This document shows, in pieces, positions 1 through 9,010 of a stretch of DNA of 64,000 nt. The stretch covers positions 1,359,187 through 1,423,186 of the forward strand of contig NZ_JACCCW010000001.1 of NCBI RefSeq assembly GCF_013410065.1, written 5' to 3'. Position numbers and translations under genes: made by a program. Each line of letters starts with the position of its first letter. The first letter of the stretch is position 1. Source of the DNA: Granulicella arctica (GTDB lineage: Bacteria > Acidobacteriota > Terriglobia > Terriglobales > Acidobacteriaceae). Under the pieces are notes generated by a model. That model had not been told where the DNA came from and searched no databases. It saw nothing but the letters and a program-made list of their open reading frames with translations.

Positions 1-207
1 CATGTTGCGTCGATGGCGCATACGACGGCGGAGCATGCGGGGCTGCTGGGACATCTGGCTGCGGCTGCTGCGCGCATTGCGCTGGAACAGGGGCTGGAGA
101 AGGGTTATCGGATCGTGATCAATACGGGCGAAGATGGTGGGCAGACGGTGGATCATCTGCATTTGCATGTGCTGGGTGGACGGCCCATGGGATGGCCTCC
201 GGGGTAG
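1..207 (+). CDS. HIT family protein (HINT-like), 3' end only
   Basis: This is the C-terminal part of a histidine-triad nucleotide-binding protein; the reading frame is open from base 1, so the true start lies outside the window. The diagnostic motif HLHLHVLGG sits near the end, followed by RPMGWPPG, a typical HINT/PKCI ending. Upstream in the same fragment, a helix-rich stretch and the segment YRIVINTGEDGGQTVDHLH match the usual core of the family. HIT proteins of this type hydrolyse adenosine phosphoramidates or related nucleotides in the cytosol, using the middle histidine of the triad. A strong bidirectional hairpin terminator follows directly. The family call is secure; the physiological substrate is not known. 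Confidence 0.9.
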   Translation, partial: HVASMAHTTAEHAGLLGHLAAAAARIALEQGLEKGYRIVINTGEDGGQTVDHLHLHVLGGRPMGWPPG

Positions 208-233
208 GGAAAGAAAAGATTTTGTATGACAAC

Positions 234-265
234 AAAGGCCATGCCGAAATATCGGCATGGCCTTT
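234..265. terminator. Bidirectional intrinsic terminator between convergent genes
   Basis: A perfect 14-bp inverted repeat (AAAGGCCATGCCGA / TCGGCATGGCCTTT) with a 4-base loop. The A-rich and T-rich arm ends make it usable from both directions. It separates the HIT gene on the plus strand from the convergent receiver-like gene on the minus strand. Confidence 0.85.
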
Positions 266-285
266 GAATGTTGAAGAGGAACGGG

Positions 286-1410
286 CTACTGGTTGAAGTT
301 CGGCTCGTCTTCGTCGATGATGCCGTAGCGACGCAGCAGGTTGGGGAGGTTCTGGCTGAAGGCGGCGCGGGGCATGACGGTATCGCATCCGGCCTCGACT
401 GCTTTGGCTTTGAGGTCTCCCTGAAGGTGCGAGAGGAAGCCGACGATCGAGGTGCTCTTCTTTAGCTTGGTCTTGAGCTTGGGAATGAGCGTCATGGGCT
501 TGGCGTTCGCGTTGTTAAGGTCGAAGACGATGAGGCCGGGGCGATCTTCTTCTTCGCCGCTGGTGAGGGCAGCGATGGACTCCTTATCGTTTTTGATGAA
601 GGCGACCTTGACGCCGAGCTTGCGCGCGGTCTCCTGGATCTTCGCGGTGAAGAAGAGGTCCTCGATGAAGAAGTAGATCTTGGTTGGCGCGTCCTCGGCG
701 ATGGGGATGGTGCGGCCCTGGGAGTAGTCGATGGGCTGCGAGTCGCTCTGATAGCTGTTGCTGCGACCATGGCTTCGGCCCTGATAGTTGCCGTGGCTCT
801 CAATCGTGGAGGGCGGGGTGTCGGCGAAGTTGCCGTTCACGACGCGGTAGCTGTGATCCATGGGGCCGACGAAGCTGCGAGGGCCGCGCTGCTGCTGCTT
901 GCCGCCGCCGCCCTTGCGCTTGAAGCCGCCGCTGTTGTTGCCGGGCTGATGGCTGTTGGCGTCGCGGAAACCGCCACCGTTGCTTTGGAAGCCTCCGCCG
1001 CTGGCCGAGATGTTGCCGGGATTTTCGGGCGAGCGCTGCCGATCGCGGTCGCGGAACTTCTTCTTCCAGCGTTTGCCGGTGGACTGAGAGCCGTTTTGAT
1101 GGCCGCCCTGGAAGCCGTTCTGGCCGCCGTTCGGCGAGCTTTGCGGCTGGGGCGCGCCCTGGAGAGCTGGGACGGGCTGGCCGGGGCCAGCGTCGCTGCC
1201 GAAGGATTCCGGTTGACCGGCGTCGCCACCAGCATCGGAGCCTTTGGTCTTCCGCTTCCGGCGACGCCGCCGACTGCTCTTCGACTGCCCCATGCCGTGC
1301 GGCACGTTCTGTGCATCCTGTGAGGAATGCTCGTTCTGACCCTGGTGGTCAGATAGCGGGAGTTGTCCCTGGTGCGATTGCACGTCGGACACGGTCTGCT
1401 CTGAAGTCAT
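286..1410 (-). CDS. Disordered Gly/Asn/Arg-rich protein with C-terminal receiver-like domain
   Basis: The protein has about 374 residues. The first 240 or so are low-complexity, rich in Gly, Asn, Gln, Ser, Arg and Lys, with basic clusters (KSSRRRRRKRKTKG) and Gly-Gly-Phe patches like those of RNA-binding disordered tails. The last 130 residues form a compact alpha/beta domain resembling a response-regulator receiver. The strand LIVFDLNN carries an Asp near residue 297 at the phosphorylation position. The conserved later Lys is not evident (VMPRAAF), so it may be a pseudo-receiver. I chose the ATG at 1410 because GGAAG lies just upstream; an earlier start at 1440 is possible. The gene stands alone, convergent with the HIT gene. 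The function is unknown: nucleic-acid binding by the tail and signalling by the receiver are both inference. Confidence 0.75.
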   Translation of the reverse strand: MTSEQTVSDVQSHQGQLPLSDHQGQNEHSSQDAQNVPHGMGQSKSSRRRRRKRKTKGSDAGGDAGQPESFGSDAGPGQPVPALQGAPQPQSSPNGGQNGFQGGHQNGSQSTGKRWKKKFRDRDRQRSPENPGNISASGGGFQSNGGGFRDANSHQPGNNSGGFKRKGGGGKQQQRGPRSFVGPMDHSYRVVNGNFADTPPSTIESHGNYQGRSHGRSNSYQSDSQPIDYSQGRTIPIAEDAPTKIYFFIEDLFFTAKIQETARKLGVKVAFIKNDKESIAALTSGEEEDRPGLIVFDLNNANAKPMTLIPKLKTKLKKSTSIVGFLSHLQGDLKAKAVEAGCDTVMPRAAFSQNLPNLLRRYGIIDEDEPNFNQ

Positions 1411-2193
1411 GCTTCCACTTCCTATTGCACTGGTACGCAATTAGCGTTTTGCACCCACGCTCATGGTGATCCGGTCCCCGCATGGAGATGTTGGGAGCGA
1501 AACAAACCGGTATGGCAGCGTCGGAAAAAACGATCTCAAGTTGTACTCGAACGGACGTTATCTATAACTATCGGCTGCGACTCTACGGTTCAATTGACCA
1601 TCGTGTGCAACCGGAATTCGCCTACAGCGGCGAATCCATCACCCTAAGTACCTGTTTGCAAATGATTCGGCAGGACGATCCACTGTATCTGCGTCTGCGC
1701 CACTCTACATAAAGGCGTGTCTCACAAAAAGCGGCACCACAGCCGATTCATACGGCAAGCCATAGACTATCCCTAAACCTCCGAGATAGCAAGTATTTCG
1801 TGTTGCAGGTAGCGATGGTGGTTCCCCGGCCGACATGGAGGCAGACAGGCTTCTGCGCCTGAACTGCTGTTTTCTTTGATTTTTGCTGTATTTTGAATGG
1901 CCAGTCACGGCCTCCTAAAGCGGTCTCCTCGTTGGGAGACCATACTCTCTGCGGCAAGCAGCACCATACATGGGTGCCGGCTCTTCCAAGTCCAGAGAAT
2001 TCTGCTATCGCGGTTCGGTCATGCCAAACTGCGCGCACTCTGGTTAGAGCAATTAGACGGCCAATGGGGAAGTATCGGTTTTGCTGTGTATTTTGTGCTT
2101 CCTAGGCGTCGGTTCTCTCTAAAGTCATAGTGTGCGGTTATAGACATTCCAAATTTGGAAGATGAAGGTTGGATGATCTTTTTCGTGAGTCGT
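1411..2193. other. Long intergenic region without a convincing gene
   Basis: About 780 bases between two well-supported genes. Several short open frames exist on both strands, but none has a good ribosome site, recognisable motifs or protein-like composition. Two small dyads are visible: GGTCTCC...GGAGACC (1922-1941), a hairpin without a T-tract, and the perfect palindrome TTCCAAATTTGGAA (2147-2160). The region may hold regulatory sequence or decayed DNA. Confidence 0.5.
2147..2160. promoter_or_regulatory. Perfect 14-bp palindrome upstream of the ompH promoter
   Basis: TTCCAAATTTGGAA is fully self-complementary. It lies about 34 bases upstream of the -35 box of the predicted ompH promoter, a position that suits an activator or an upstream repressor. 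No regulator gene is adjacent, so the ligand protein is unknown. Confidence 0.35.
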
Positions 2194-2222
2194 TTGACCC
2201 AGTATGTTGGGAGTCCTATAAT
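2194..2222 (+). promoter_or_regulatory. Sigma70-type promoter for the ompH leader
   Basis: TTGACC (2194-2199) and a perfect TATAAT (2217-2222) are separated by exactly 17 bases. Transcription would start near 2229, giving a leader of about 195 bases before the ompH start codon. This is one of the clearest housekeeping promoters in the window. Confidence 0.7.
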
Positions 2223-2228
2223 CAGAGG

Positions 2229-2423
2229 CGTTCCGGCAGCTCTCCTGCTCCTGTCCGCTTTTCCGGGGGACCTAACAAACGGATCGGCTATAACGTAGTT
2301 GCGCAGCAGCGCTGCGTTGCCCCGGGGTGGAGTGGAACGCGGAGCATGGCCTGGGTTGCAAGCGATTGCGATCTACGGCCGCACTATAAGGATGAACGAT
2401 CTTCAAGGAGCTTTACACACTAC
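2229..2423 (+). other. Structured leader RNA (or small RNA) ahead of ompH
   Basis: The predicted transcript contains a long-range pairing GCGTTCC (from about 2228) with GGAACGC (about 2334-2340), and inside it a tight hairpin CGCAGC-AGC-GCTGCG (about 2301-2317). No T-tract is obvious before the ompH ribosome site, so it is more likely a 5' leader than a separate small RNA. It does not match tmRNA, RNase P or SRP RNA signatures that I know. A 6S-like RNA cannot be excluded by eye. Confidence 0.35.
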
Positions 2424-3089
2424 ATGAACCGTACTCTTACTCTTCTCTCCGCGCTCGGCGCAGGCTTGATGACTGCTGCCGCACCCGCCCAGACCGCCGC
2501 CCCTCAGGCTCCGGCGGCCACCACCCAGCAGGCACCGGTCAAGCCAGAGGCAATTCCGGCGAAGATCGCGCTGATTTCGTTCGAACAGGCTGTTCTCGCA
2601 ACCAATGAGGGCCAGCGCGCCGTTCAGGAAGTCCAGAAGAAGTATGAGCCGAAGAAGGCTCAGATCGAAACGCAGGCGCAGGAGGTCGATACGCTGAAGA
2701 AGCAGATGCAGAGCGCACCGGCGACCCTGTCGGATGAGGAGCGTACCGCCCGTCTGAAGGCTATCGATACCAAGGAGAAGGCTCTGAACCGCGATGCGGA
2801 GGATGCTTCTCAGTCCTACAACGCCGATGTGCAGGAAGTATTTGGTAAGGTAGCGCAGAAGGTGAACGTCACGATGCGTCAGTATGTGGCGCAGAACGGC
2901 TACACGCTGCTTCTGGATGTCAGCGGCCAGCAGAGCCCGATCCTGTGGGCTGTTCAGAACACGGATGTGACGCAGGCTGTTATCGATGCGTACAACACCA
3001 GCTCTGGCGTTGCTGCTCCGGTGCCATCGGCTCCTTCGCCCGCAGCACACCGGACGACTCCTCGTCCTTCCACCACCCCTAAGCAGTAG
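2424..3089 (+). CDS. Periplasmic chaperone OmpH/Skp family
   Basis: The 221-residue product begins with a signal peptide (MNRTLTLLSALGAGLMTAAAPAQ). An Ala/Pro/Gln-rich linker and the Skp core follow: a short strand IALISFEQAVLATNEGQRA, then long charged coiled-coil arms (KKYEPKKAQIETQAQEVDTLKKQMQ), then the closing strand GYTLLLDVSGQQSPILWA. Skp-type chaperones hold outer-membrane proteins in the periplasm on their way to BAM, which suits a genome with many TonB-dependent receptors. The frame is open further upstream, but the ATG at 2424 is preferred because AAGGAG lies at 2405-2410 and the signal peptide starts there. A Pro/Ser-rich tail ends the protein. It is monocistronic, with its own promoter and terminator. 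Confidence 0.85.
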   Translation: MNRTLTLLSALGAGLMTAAAPAQTAAPQAPAATTQQAPVKPEAIPAKIALISFEQAVLATNEGQRAVQEVQKKYEPKKAQIETQAQEVDTLKKQMQSAPATLSDEERTARLKAIDTKEKALNRDAEDASQSYNADVQEVFGKVAQKVNVTMRQYVAQNGYTLLLDVSGQQSPILWAVQNTDVTQAVIDAYNTSSGVAAPVPSAPSPAAHRTTPRPSTTPKQ

Positions 3090-3101
3090 CTGAACTCATG
3101 C

Positions 3102-3136
3102 CTGGGGAGAAGATCGGGTGGCGATCTTCTCCCCAG
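3102..3136 (+). terminator. Intrinsic terminator after ompH
   Basis: CTGGGGAGAAGATCG and CGATCTTCTCCCCAG form a perfect 15-bp stem around a 5-base loop, followed by a weakly T-rich stretch. Confidence 0.8.
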
Positions 3137-3474
3137 CATGATTTTGATTGATCCCTTCCCTCTGACATTGCTGTGGAAAAATATGTGGATTTCCTGAGAT
3201 GGGAGTTCTGCTATGTCGCTTTTCGTGCGGAGCTTTCTGATGGGCGCAAGTTCTGAAAAATAGCTAAGTTCTTATTTTTGAATTAGATGCGATTTTTGTC
3301 AGTGATCCTGCGCTTCTGCGGTCGCGGGGAACGGCAAGTCCAGCGATTTCAATCGTTTCCACAGGTAGACGTTACAGACTAGTTACTCGCGCTGGTTATT
3401 TGCGGCACGGCAGAGCCAGGCTCTTCCGAACATGTTTATTTCAGCAATCTGAGGTGAGTTACGCGTACGTAGGC
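3137..3474. other. Intergenic region between ompH and lepA, no gene seen
   Basis: About 340 bases between the ompH terminator and the stop of the convergent lepA gene. AT-rich patches occur around 3250-3300, but no open frame with a ribosome site and no structured RNA could be recognised. Confidence 0.5.
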
Positions 3475-5277
3475 TTATTCTTCGCCGACCTTGAGGACGG
3501 CGAGGAAGGCTTCCTGTGGGATATCGACCTTGCCGATACGCTTCATACGCTTCTTGCCCTCTTTTTGCTTGTCGAGGAGTTTGCGCTTGCGGCTGATGTC
3601 GCCGCCATAGCATTTGGCGATGACGTTTTTGCGGATGGCGGTGACGGTTTCGCGGGCGATGACCTTGGCGCCGATGGCGGCCTGGATGGCGACCTCGAAC
3701 ATCTGGCGGGGGATGAGCTCGCGCATCTTGGAGACGAGGGCCTTGCCGCGGTCGTAAGCGAAGTCGCGGTGGACGATGATGGAGAGCGCGTCGACGGGGT
3801 CGCCGCCGATGAGGATATCCATCTTGACCATGGGGGAGACCCAGGTTCCGGCGAGGACGTAGTCGAGTGAGGCGTATCCGCGGGAGACGGACTTGAGCTT
3901 GTCGTAGAAGTCGAGGACGATCTCGTTGAGCGGGAGCTCGTAGGTGAGCATGACGCGAGTGGTGCTGACGTATTCGATATTCTGCTGGCGGCCGCGTTTG
4001 TCTTCGACGAGCTTGAGGATGTTGCCGACGTACTCTTCGTTGGTGAGGATCTTTGCGGTGATGACTGGCTCTTCGATCATCTCGACCTCGGTGGGGTCGG
4101 GCCAGCGGGAGGGGTTGTCGACCTCGAGGACGGTGCCGTCGGTCATGGTGATCTTGTAACGGACGCCGGGAGCGGTGGTGATGAGGTCGAGGGAGAACTC
4201 GCGCTCGAGGCGTTCTTGAATGATTTCGAGGTGAAGCAGGCCGAGGAAGCCGCAGCGGAAGCCGAAGCCGAGGGCGGCGGAGGATTCGGGCTCGAAGGAG
4301 AAGCTGGCGTCGTTGAGACGGAGCTTTTCGAGAGCGTCGCGAAGCATGGCGTGCTCGTGCGAATCGACGGTGTAGAGGCCGGCGAAGACCATGCTCTTGA
4401 TGTCTTCGAAGCCAGGCAGGGCGTCGGCGCAGGGGCGGGCGACCTCTGTGATGGTGTCGCCGACCTTGGTGTCGGCCACGTTCTTGATGGTGGCGACGAA
4501 GAAGCCGACTTCGCCTGCGGTGAGCTCGGCGATCTCGACGGGCTTGGGGGTCATGACGCCCATGCTCTCGACGTCGAAGACTCTGCCGTTGGACATGACC
4601 TTGATCTTCATGCCCTTGCGGAGCTTGCCGTTGATGATGCGGGCGAGGACGATGACGCCCTTGTAGGGATCGAACCAGCTATCGAAGATGAGGGCCTGGA
4701 GGGGCGCTTCGGGGTCACCCTGGGGCGAGGGGAGATCGTTGACGACAGCTTCGAGGATATCGGCGACGTTGAGGCCGGTCTTTGCGCTGACAGCGATTGC
4801 GTTATCAGCAGGTAGCCCGACGGATTTCTCGATCATCTCCTTGGTGCGCTCGATGTCGGCGCTGGGGAGATCGATCTTGTTGATGATGGGGATGATCTCG
4901 AGGCCGTTGGAGATGGCGAGGTAGGCGTTGGCGAGGGTCTGGGCTTCGACGCCCTGTGAGGCATCGACAACCAGCAGTGCGCCTTCACAGGAGGCGAGGG
5001 AGCGGGAGACCTCGTAGGAGAAATCGACATGGCCGGGGGTGTCGATGAGGTTGAGCTGGTAGGTCTCGCCGTCCTTGGCCTTGTAGACCATGCGGACGGT
5101 GTGGGCCTTGATGGTGATGCCGCGCTCGCGCTCGAGATCCATGGCGTCGAGGACCTGCGCCTGCATCTCGCGGGCGGTGAGCGAGCCGGTGAGCTCAAGC
5201 AGGCGGTCGGAGAGGGTGGACTTGCCGTGGTCGATGTGCGCGATGATCGCGAAGTTGCGGATGTGACTTGGATCCAT
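3475..5277 (-). CDS. lepA: Elongation factor 4 (LepA), ribosome back-translocating GTPase
   Basis: The product has 600 residues, the normal LepA length. The GTP-binding motifs are clear: AHIDHGKST near residue 12, the switch region [26 protein letters not shown] near residue 80 and NKIDLP near 134. EF-Tu domain 2 and EF-G-like domains III and V follow. The LepA-specific C-terminal region includes [21 protein letters not shown] and the [18 protein letters not shown] segment that contacts tRNA. EF4 acts on stalled or mis-translocated ribosomes and in 30S biogenesis. The gene stands alone on the minus strand; the ATG at 5277 fits the family's N-terminus ([18 protein letters not shown]). Confidence 0.97.
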   Translation of the reverse strand: MDPSHIRNFAIIAHIDHGKSTLSDRLLELTGSLTAREMQAQVLDAMDLERERGITIKAHTVRMVYKAKDGETYQLNLIDTPGHVDFSYEVSRSLASCEGALLVVDASQGVEAQTLANAYLAISNGLEIIPIINKIDLPSADIERTKEMIEKSVGLPADNAIAVSAKTGLNVADILEAVVNDLPSPQGDPEAPLQALIFDSWFDPYKGVIVLARIINGKLRKGMKIKVMSNGRVFDVESMGVMTPKPVEIAELTAGEVGFFVATIKNVADTKVGDTITEVARPCADALPGFEDIKSMVFAGLYTVDSHEHAMLRDALEKLRLNDASFSFEPESSAALGFGFRCGFLGLLHLEIIQERLEREFSLDLITTAPGVRYKITMTDGTVLEVDNPSRWPDPTEVEMIEEPVITAKILTNEEYVGNILKLVEDKRGRQQNIEYVSTTRVMLTYELPLNEIVLDFYDKLKSVSRGYASLDYVLAGTWVSPMVKMDILIGGDPVDALSIIVHRDFAYDRGKALVSKMRELIPRQMFEVAIQAAIGAKVIARETVTAIRKNVIAKCYGGDISRKRKLLDKQKEGKKRMKRIGKVDIPQEAFLAVLKVGEE

Positions 5278-5355
5278 TTTGTAGCTGGGTAGCCTCAGTA
5301 TCTATGTTAACACCCGGGTGGTGAATGCCAAGCAGGGGAGGTGCGGGCCTGTTCA

Positions 5356-6248
5356 CTAGATTTCTGAGGAAAGGTGTTGATCGCGGCGTGAGCTACTGAC
5401 GATCCATACACCAAGAACTACAAGGCCGCCGCCGAGGATTTGGAGGGTTGCCATGTGTTCTTTGAAGAGGAAGAGCGCGAACAGTGCGGCGAGAGGGCCA
5501 ACGGCGAGCAGCATAACGGAGGTTATGGTTGCAGGAAGATGGCCGAGCGCGTAGGTCAGGCAGAAGTAGCCCATAAGCTGGCATACCAAGCCAAGGCCAA
5601 GGAGTGCGGCCATGGAAGAGATGCTCGGCACGCGGAGTGAGATGTGGGCCGAGACAGCGACGACCAGAAGTATGACAGAGCTTGCCGTGGTCGAGAGCGT
5701 GAGCAGGGTTCGCGTGTCACAGCTTTCTCGAAGGCGTTCGGTGGTCATGAGATAGAGAGCAAAGCAGACAGAGGCCATGACGGCGAGAAAATCGGCGGAC
5801 GATCTGGAGCTTTGATGTTGCGCGTCTACCGAGACGATTAAGCAGGCACCAAGGAGAGCGATGGCAAGGGCGGTCCAGAAACGTGGAGAGGGTGCTCGTC
5901 GCGTGGTTGCCCAAGTGAGCAGCCCGACAAGGATCGGCGCGTTGTTTCCGAGGAACGTGGCGCTTCCGGCAGAGGTGTGCATGACGGCTATGTTGTAGAG
6001 CCCGACATCGCCAGCAAAGAAGACTCCTCCAAGGGCAGCTAGCCAGAGCGTAAGTCGATGGATGCTAGCAAGCTTTGTTCTGGAAGACAGCAAGAAGGGC
6101 CAGATTGCCACAGAAGAGAAGAACATCCGATAAAAGGCGGAGGCGATTCCTGGCATCTGTGTCCATCGGACAAGATTGCCGACCAAGCGATTGCGACTAC
6201 ACCTACTGCTAAGGCTGCATAGGCTTTGGCTGATTGTCCGTTGGGCAT
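5356..6248 (-). pseudogene. EamA/DMT-family transporter with a one-base frameshift near the N-terminus
   Basis: The bulk (5356-about 6171) encodes some 270 residues with about nine hydrophobic segments typical of a 10-TM drug/metabolite transporter: two EamA repeats, for example FYRMFFSSVAIWPFLL and GLVCQLMGYFCLTYALG. The first TM helix is missing from that frame. It appears instead in another minus-strand frame starting at the ATG at 6248, giving AYAALAVGVVAIAWSAIL. Joining the two at about 6168-6173 restores the family-like sequence WSAIL-VRWTQMPGIASAFYR, and one extra G in TTGTCC would do it. The gene therefore carries a single-base deletion, is misassembled, or is read by frameshifting. 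Without the join, only a TTG start at 6186 remains. The substrate is unknown; many EamA proteins export amino acids or metabolites. Confidence 0.8.
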
Positions 6249-6350
6249 TTCTGACTATTACATGTGAGGCTTGTCTTGAACGAGCCGCGATGTCTGGTCT
6301 CTAGTTAATCGAGCTTTACGGATGGCTTGCGTATTGTTAGATTGCTTCGC

Positions 6351-6869
6351 ATGGCCTTTACGATTCGACCGGGCGAGTTGGGAGATGCAGCGGGGATTGC
6401 GCTCGTTCATGTGCAGAGCTGGAAGAGTACCTATCGTGGAATTGTTCCGGATACTTATTTAGCTGCTTTGGAGATTGAGTCGCGAGCCGAGATGTGGAAA
6501 GGGCAGCTCCTTTCTGGCGACTCTTTGATCTTCGTTGCTGAAGACGAATCGGGAGTCGTCGGTTTTGCTGCCGCTGGGTCATTGCGCGAGAGTGTGGACG
6601 ACTACGACGCCGAGCTGTATGCGATCTATCTTCTCGATACTCGACAAAGGCAAGGAGCGGGGCGCATGCTTGTCCATGCGCTGGCGGTAGGGTTACGTGC
6701 TCGCGGCTTCAAGAGCTTTCTGGTGTGGGTGCTGGAGCAGAATCCGTCGGTGAGTTTTTATAAGAGCCTGGGGGGTGTTCAGGTTGCACAGAAATCAGTT
6801 GAGATTGGCGGCGTGTATTTGCCGGAGATTGCTTGCGGGTGGTCGAGCATTGATCAGCTTGTGCTCTAG
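6351..6869 (+). CDS. GNAT family N-acetyltransferase
   Basis: A protein of about 172 residues with a single GNAT fold. The N-terminus FTIRPGELGDAAGIALVHVQSWKSTYRGIVPDTYL is typical of the subgroup annotated as ribosomal-alanine or phosphinothricin-type acetyltransferases. Motif A, which binds acetyl-CoA, is IYLLDTRQRQGAGRMLVHAL (Q/R-x-x-G-x-G/A pattern) at about residues 92-111. Motif B follows with FLVWVLEQNPSVSFYKSLGG. I chose the ATG at 6351 because homologues start close to the strand FTIRP; a TTG at 6327 is in frame. It is divergent from the broken EamA gene and not in an obvious operon. The substrate cannot be told from the sequence. Confidence 0.85.
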   Translation: MAFTIRPGELGDAAGIALVHVQSWKSTYRGIVPDTYLAALEIESRAEMWKGQLLSGDSLIFVAEDESGVVGFAAAGSLRESVDDYDAELYAIYLLDTRQRQGAGRMLVHALAVGLRARGFKSFLVWVLEQNPSVSFYKSLGGVQVAQKSVEIGGVYLPEIACGWSSIDQLVL

Positions 6870-6972
6870 GCTGGAGATCTTGCTGACTAAGAGGGTTGGG
6901 AGTGGCTGGGCGACTGATTCTGCATGACAGGACGTATTTGTCCACAGGGCGTCTTACAATGGGCAGAGACGA

Positions 6973-8856
6973 ATGGTGCGGATGATTCGAGAAAAATGGA
7001 TGCGGCGGTGTGCATTGGTGGTGGCGTGTGCGCCGCTGGTATTGCTGGCGGGTTGTCCGCAGGATGATCTTGCTGCACCGGGCACGGTTGCGACGCAGGC
7101 GACGGCTCCGACGGTGGCGACTCCGGTGGCTGCGCCTCAGCAGGCATCCGCGGCGACACCAGCGCAGACAGTCGAGTCGTCGGCGAATGCGTACAAGGTA
7201 CAACAGTTGATCAACAGCGCGGAGGCGAGCTATCGCAGCGGCGTGGAGAACTATCGCGCGAACCGGCTGGATGCGGCGCGGCTCGACTTCGACACGGCGG
7301 TTGACGTGATGCTGACGAGTGGGATGGACTTGAAGAACGATCCGCAGCTCTCGGATGAGTTTGAACATCTGCTGAACGCGGTGAACTCGCTGGAGATGGC
7401 GGCGCTGAAGCAAGGGAATGGGTTTTCACCGAAGATCGAAGAGACGCCGCTTGAGAGTGCGGGGGACCTGACGTTTGCACCGAATCCGGAGCTGACGGCG
7501 AAGTTGAAGGCGGAGCTGGAGATCAAGTCGGACCTGCCGTTGGTGATCAACGATGAGGTTGCGGGGTACATCGGGATCTTCGCAAACTCAACCTCATTTC
7601 AAGCGCATATGCGGCATAGCATGGAGCGCGGGGGTAAGTACAAGGCGATCATCCAGAAGGCGCTGGCTGACCAGGGTGTACCGCAGGACCTGTACTACCT
7701 GGCGGTAGCGGAGTCGGGCTTTCAGCCGCAGGTCGTGAATGCGAAGAGCGGGGCGGGCGGGATGTGGCAGTTCATGCCGTTTCAGGGAGCCTACGGCCTA
7801 ACGCGCAATGGGTACTTCGATGAGCGCTTCGATCCGGAGAAGTCGTCGATTGCTTATGCGAAGTACATGAAGGCGCTGTACAACCAGTTTGGCGACTGGT
7901 ACCTGGCGATGGCGGCGTATGACTGGGGTCCGGGCTATGTACAGAAGGCAGTGATGCGTACGGGGTACGCGGACTTCTGGGAGCTTTATCGACGCAATGC
8001 GATGCCGAAGGAGACGAAGGCGTATGTGCCACAGATCCTTGCGGCAGTCATCATGGCGAAGAATCCGGCGAAGTACGGTCTCGACAAGGTTGTGCCTGAT
8101 CCTGCGGTGGTGTGGGATACGGAGAAGGTGGACTATGCGATCGACATGCGGCTGGTTGCTGATCTGACGAACTCTTCGCTGTCGGAGATCGTAGCGCTGA
8201 ATCCGAGTCTTCTGCGTATGACTACGCCGAGCGATCTTCCGTTCGATCTGCATCTTCCTGTCGGCACGAAGGGTGTGTTCGAAGAGCGGCTGAAGGATAT
8301 CCCCGAGGAGAAGCGCAGCAGTTGGCGCTTCCATGTGGTGCGTACGGGAGAGACGTTGGATGGGATTGCGGCGAGCCTGCATGCGCATCCAAGCGATATC
8401 GTCGCGGAGAATGGGATGAAGGCGGGTGAGACAGTGGAAGGGGGCGATGAGCTGGTCGTTCCTCTCACGGTTGCTTCGATGGTCAAGCGTCCGCAGCGGT
8501 ACACCGTGCGACGCGACGATACGCTGGTGACGGTGGCGGATCGCTTCAACGTCTCAGTCGAAGATTTGCGCTCGTGGAATCATCTGTCGACAGGCGGAGT
8601 GAGGACGGGCCAGTCGTTGAATGTGTCGGAGCCCGTGCACCTCGCACCGTCGCTTCGCAGCCGTCGTGCTGCATCGCGTGGCCGACGATCAGGGCTTGCG
8701 GGTTCGAGCAAAGGATCTTCAAAACAGTCTTCGAAGCAGGCGTCGAAGCAGTTATCGACGGGCTCTTCGCGTGGTGCCTCGAAGAGCGTGAAGTCATCAA
8801 CGAAGACTTCGACGCAGAATGGAACATTGAAATCGAAACACAAAGCTGCTCGATGA
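6973..8856 (+). CDS. MltD-like membrane-bound lytic murein transglycosylase with two LysM domains
   Basis: The 627-residue lipoprotein has a signal ending in the lipobox LLAGC (about residues 24-28). A Thr/Ala/Pro-rich linker and a helical region follow. The SLT catalytic domain (about 225-345) shows LYYLAVAESGFQPQVVNAKSGAGGMWQF split over the expected motifs; Glu247 in AESGF is the likely catalytic acid and MWQFMP is the second SLT motif. Two LysM repeats follow at about 454-495 (HVVRTGETLDGIAASLH) and 511-553 (YTVRRDDTLVTVADRFN). The last 70 residues are a Ser/Lys-rich, strongly basic tail. The enzyme would cleave glycan strands to 1,6-anhydromuropeptides at the inner face of the outer membrane. 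It is a single gene. Confidence 0.93.
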   Translation: MVRMIREKWMRRCALVVACAPLVLLAGCPQDDLAAPGTVATQATAPTVATPVAAPQQASAATPAQTVESSANAYKVQQLINSAEASYRSGVENYRANRLDAARLDFDTAVDVMLTSGMDLKNDPQLSDEFEHLLNAVNSLEMAALKQGNGFSPKIEETPLESAGDLTFAPNPELTAKLKAELEIKSDLPLVINDEVAGYIGIFANSTSFQAHMRHSMERGGKYKAIIQKALADQGVPQDLYYLAVAESGFQPQVVNAKSGAGGMWQFMPFQGAYGLTRNGYFDERFDPEKSSIAYAKYMKALYNQFGDWYLAMAAYDWGPGYVQKAVMRTGYADFWELYRRNAMPKETKAYVPQILAAVIMAKNPAKYGLDKVVPDPAVVWDTEKVDYAIDMRLVADLTNSSLSEIVALNPSLLRMTTPSDLPFDLHLPVGTKGVFEERLKDIPEEKRSSWRFHVVRTGETLDGIAASLHAHPSDIVAENGMKAGETVEGGDELVVPLTVASMVKRPQRYTVRRDDTLVTVADRFNVSVEDLRSWNHLSTGGVRTGQSLNVSEPVHLAPSLRSRRAASRGRRSGLAGSSKGSSKQSSKQASKQLSTGSSRGASKSVKSSTKTSTQNGTLKSKHKAAR

Positions 8857-9010
8857 GCTTCCTTATCAAAAAGAGTGCTTGCTATCGCTGGCGCATGGAT
8901 GCAATCTATTGCTAGAATCCGTGCGCGATATGAGTTAAGTTTTAATCGTCGCGCTGTAAGATGGCTCACACGGAAGTTGTGAGGAAGATGCAAAGCAGCC
9001 AGGGGAAACG

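Noticed and set aside
1482..1712. Possible small gene of 76 codons in the first long intergenic region
   Set aside because: There is no ribosome site, no motif and no recognisable protein pattern, so it cannot be supported.
2229..2423. 6S RNA, SRP RNA or RNase P RNA in the ompH leader
   Set aside because: None of the hallmark sequences of SRP RNA or RNase P RNA is present, and a full 6S-like long hairpin with central bubble could not be drawn with confidence.
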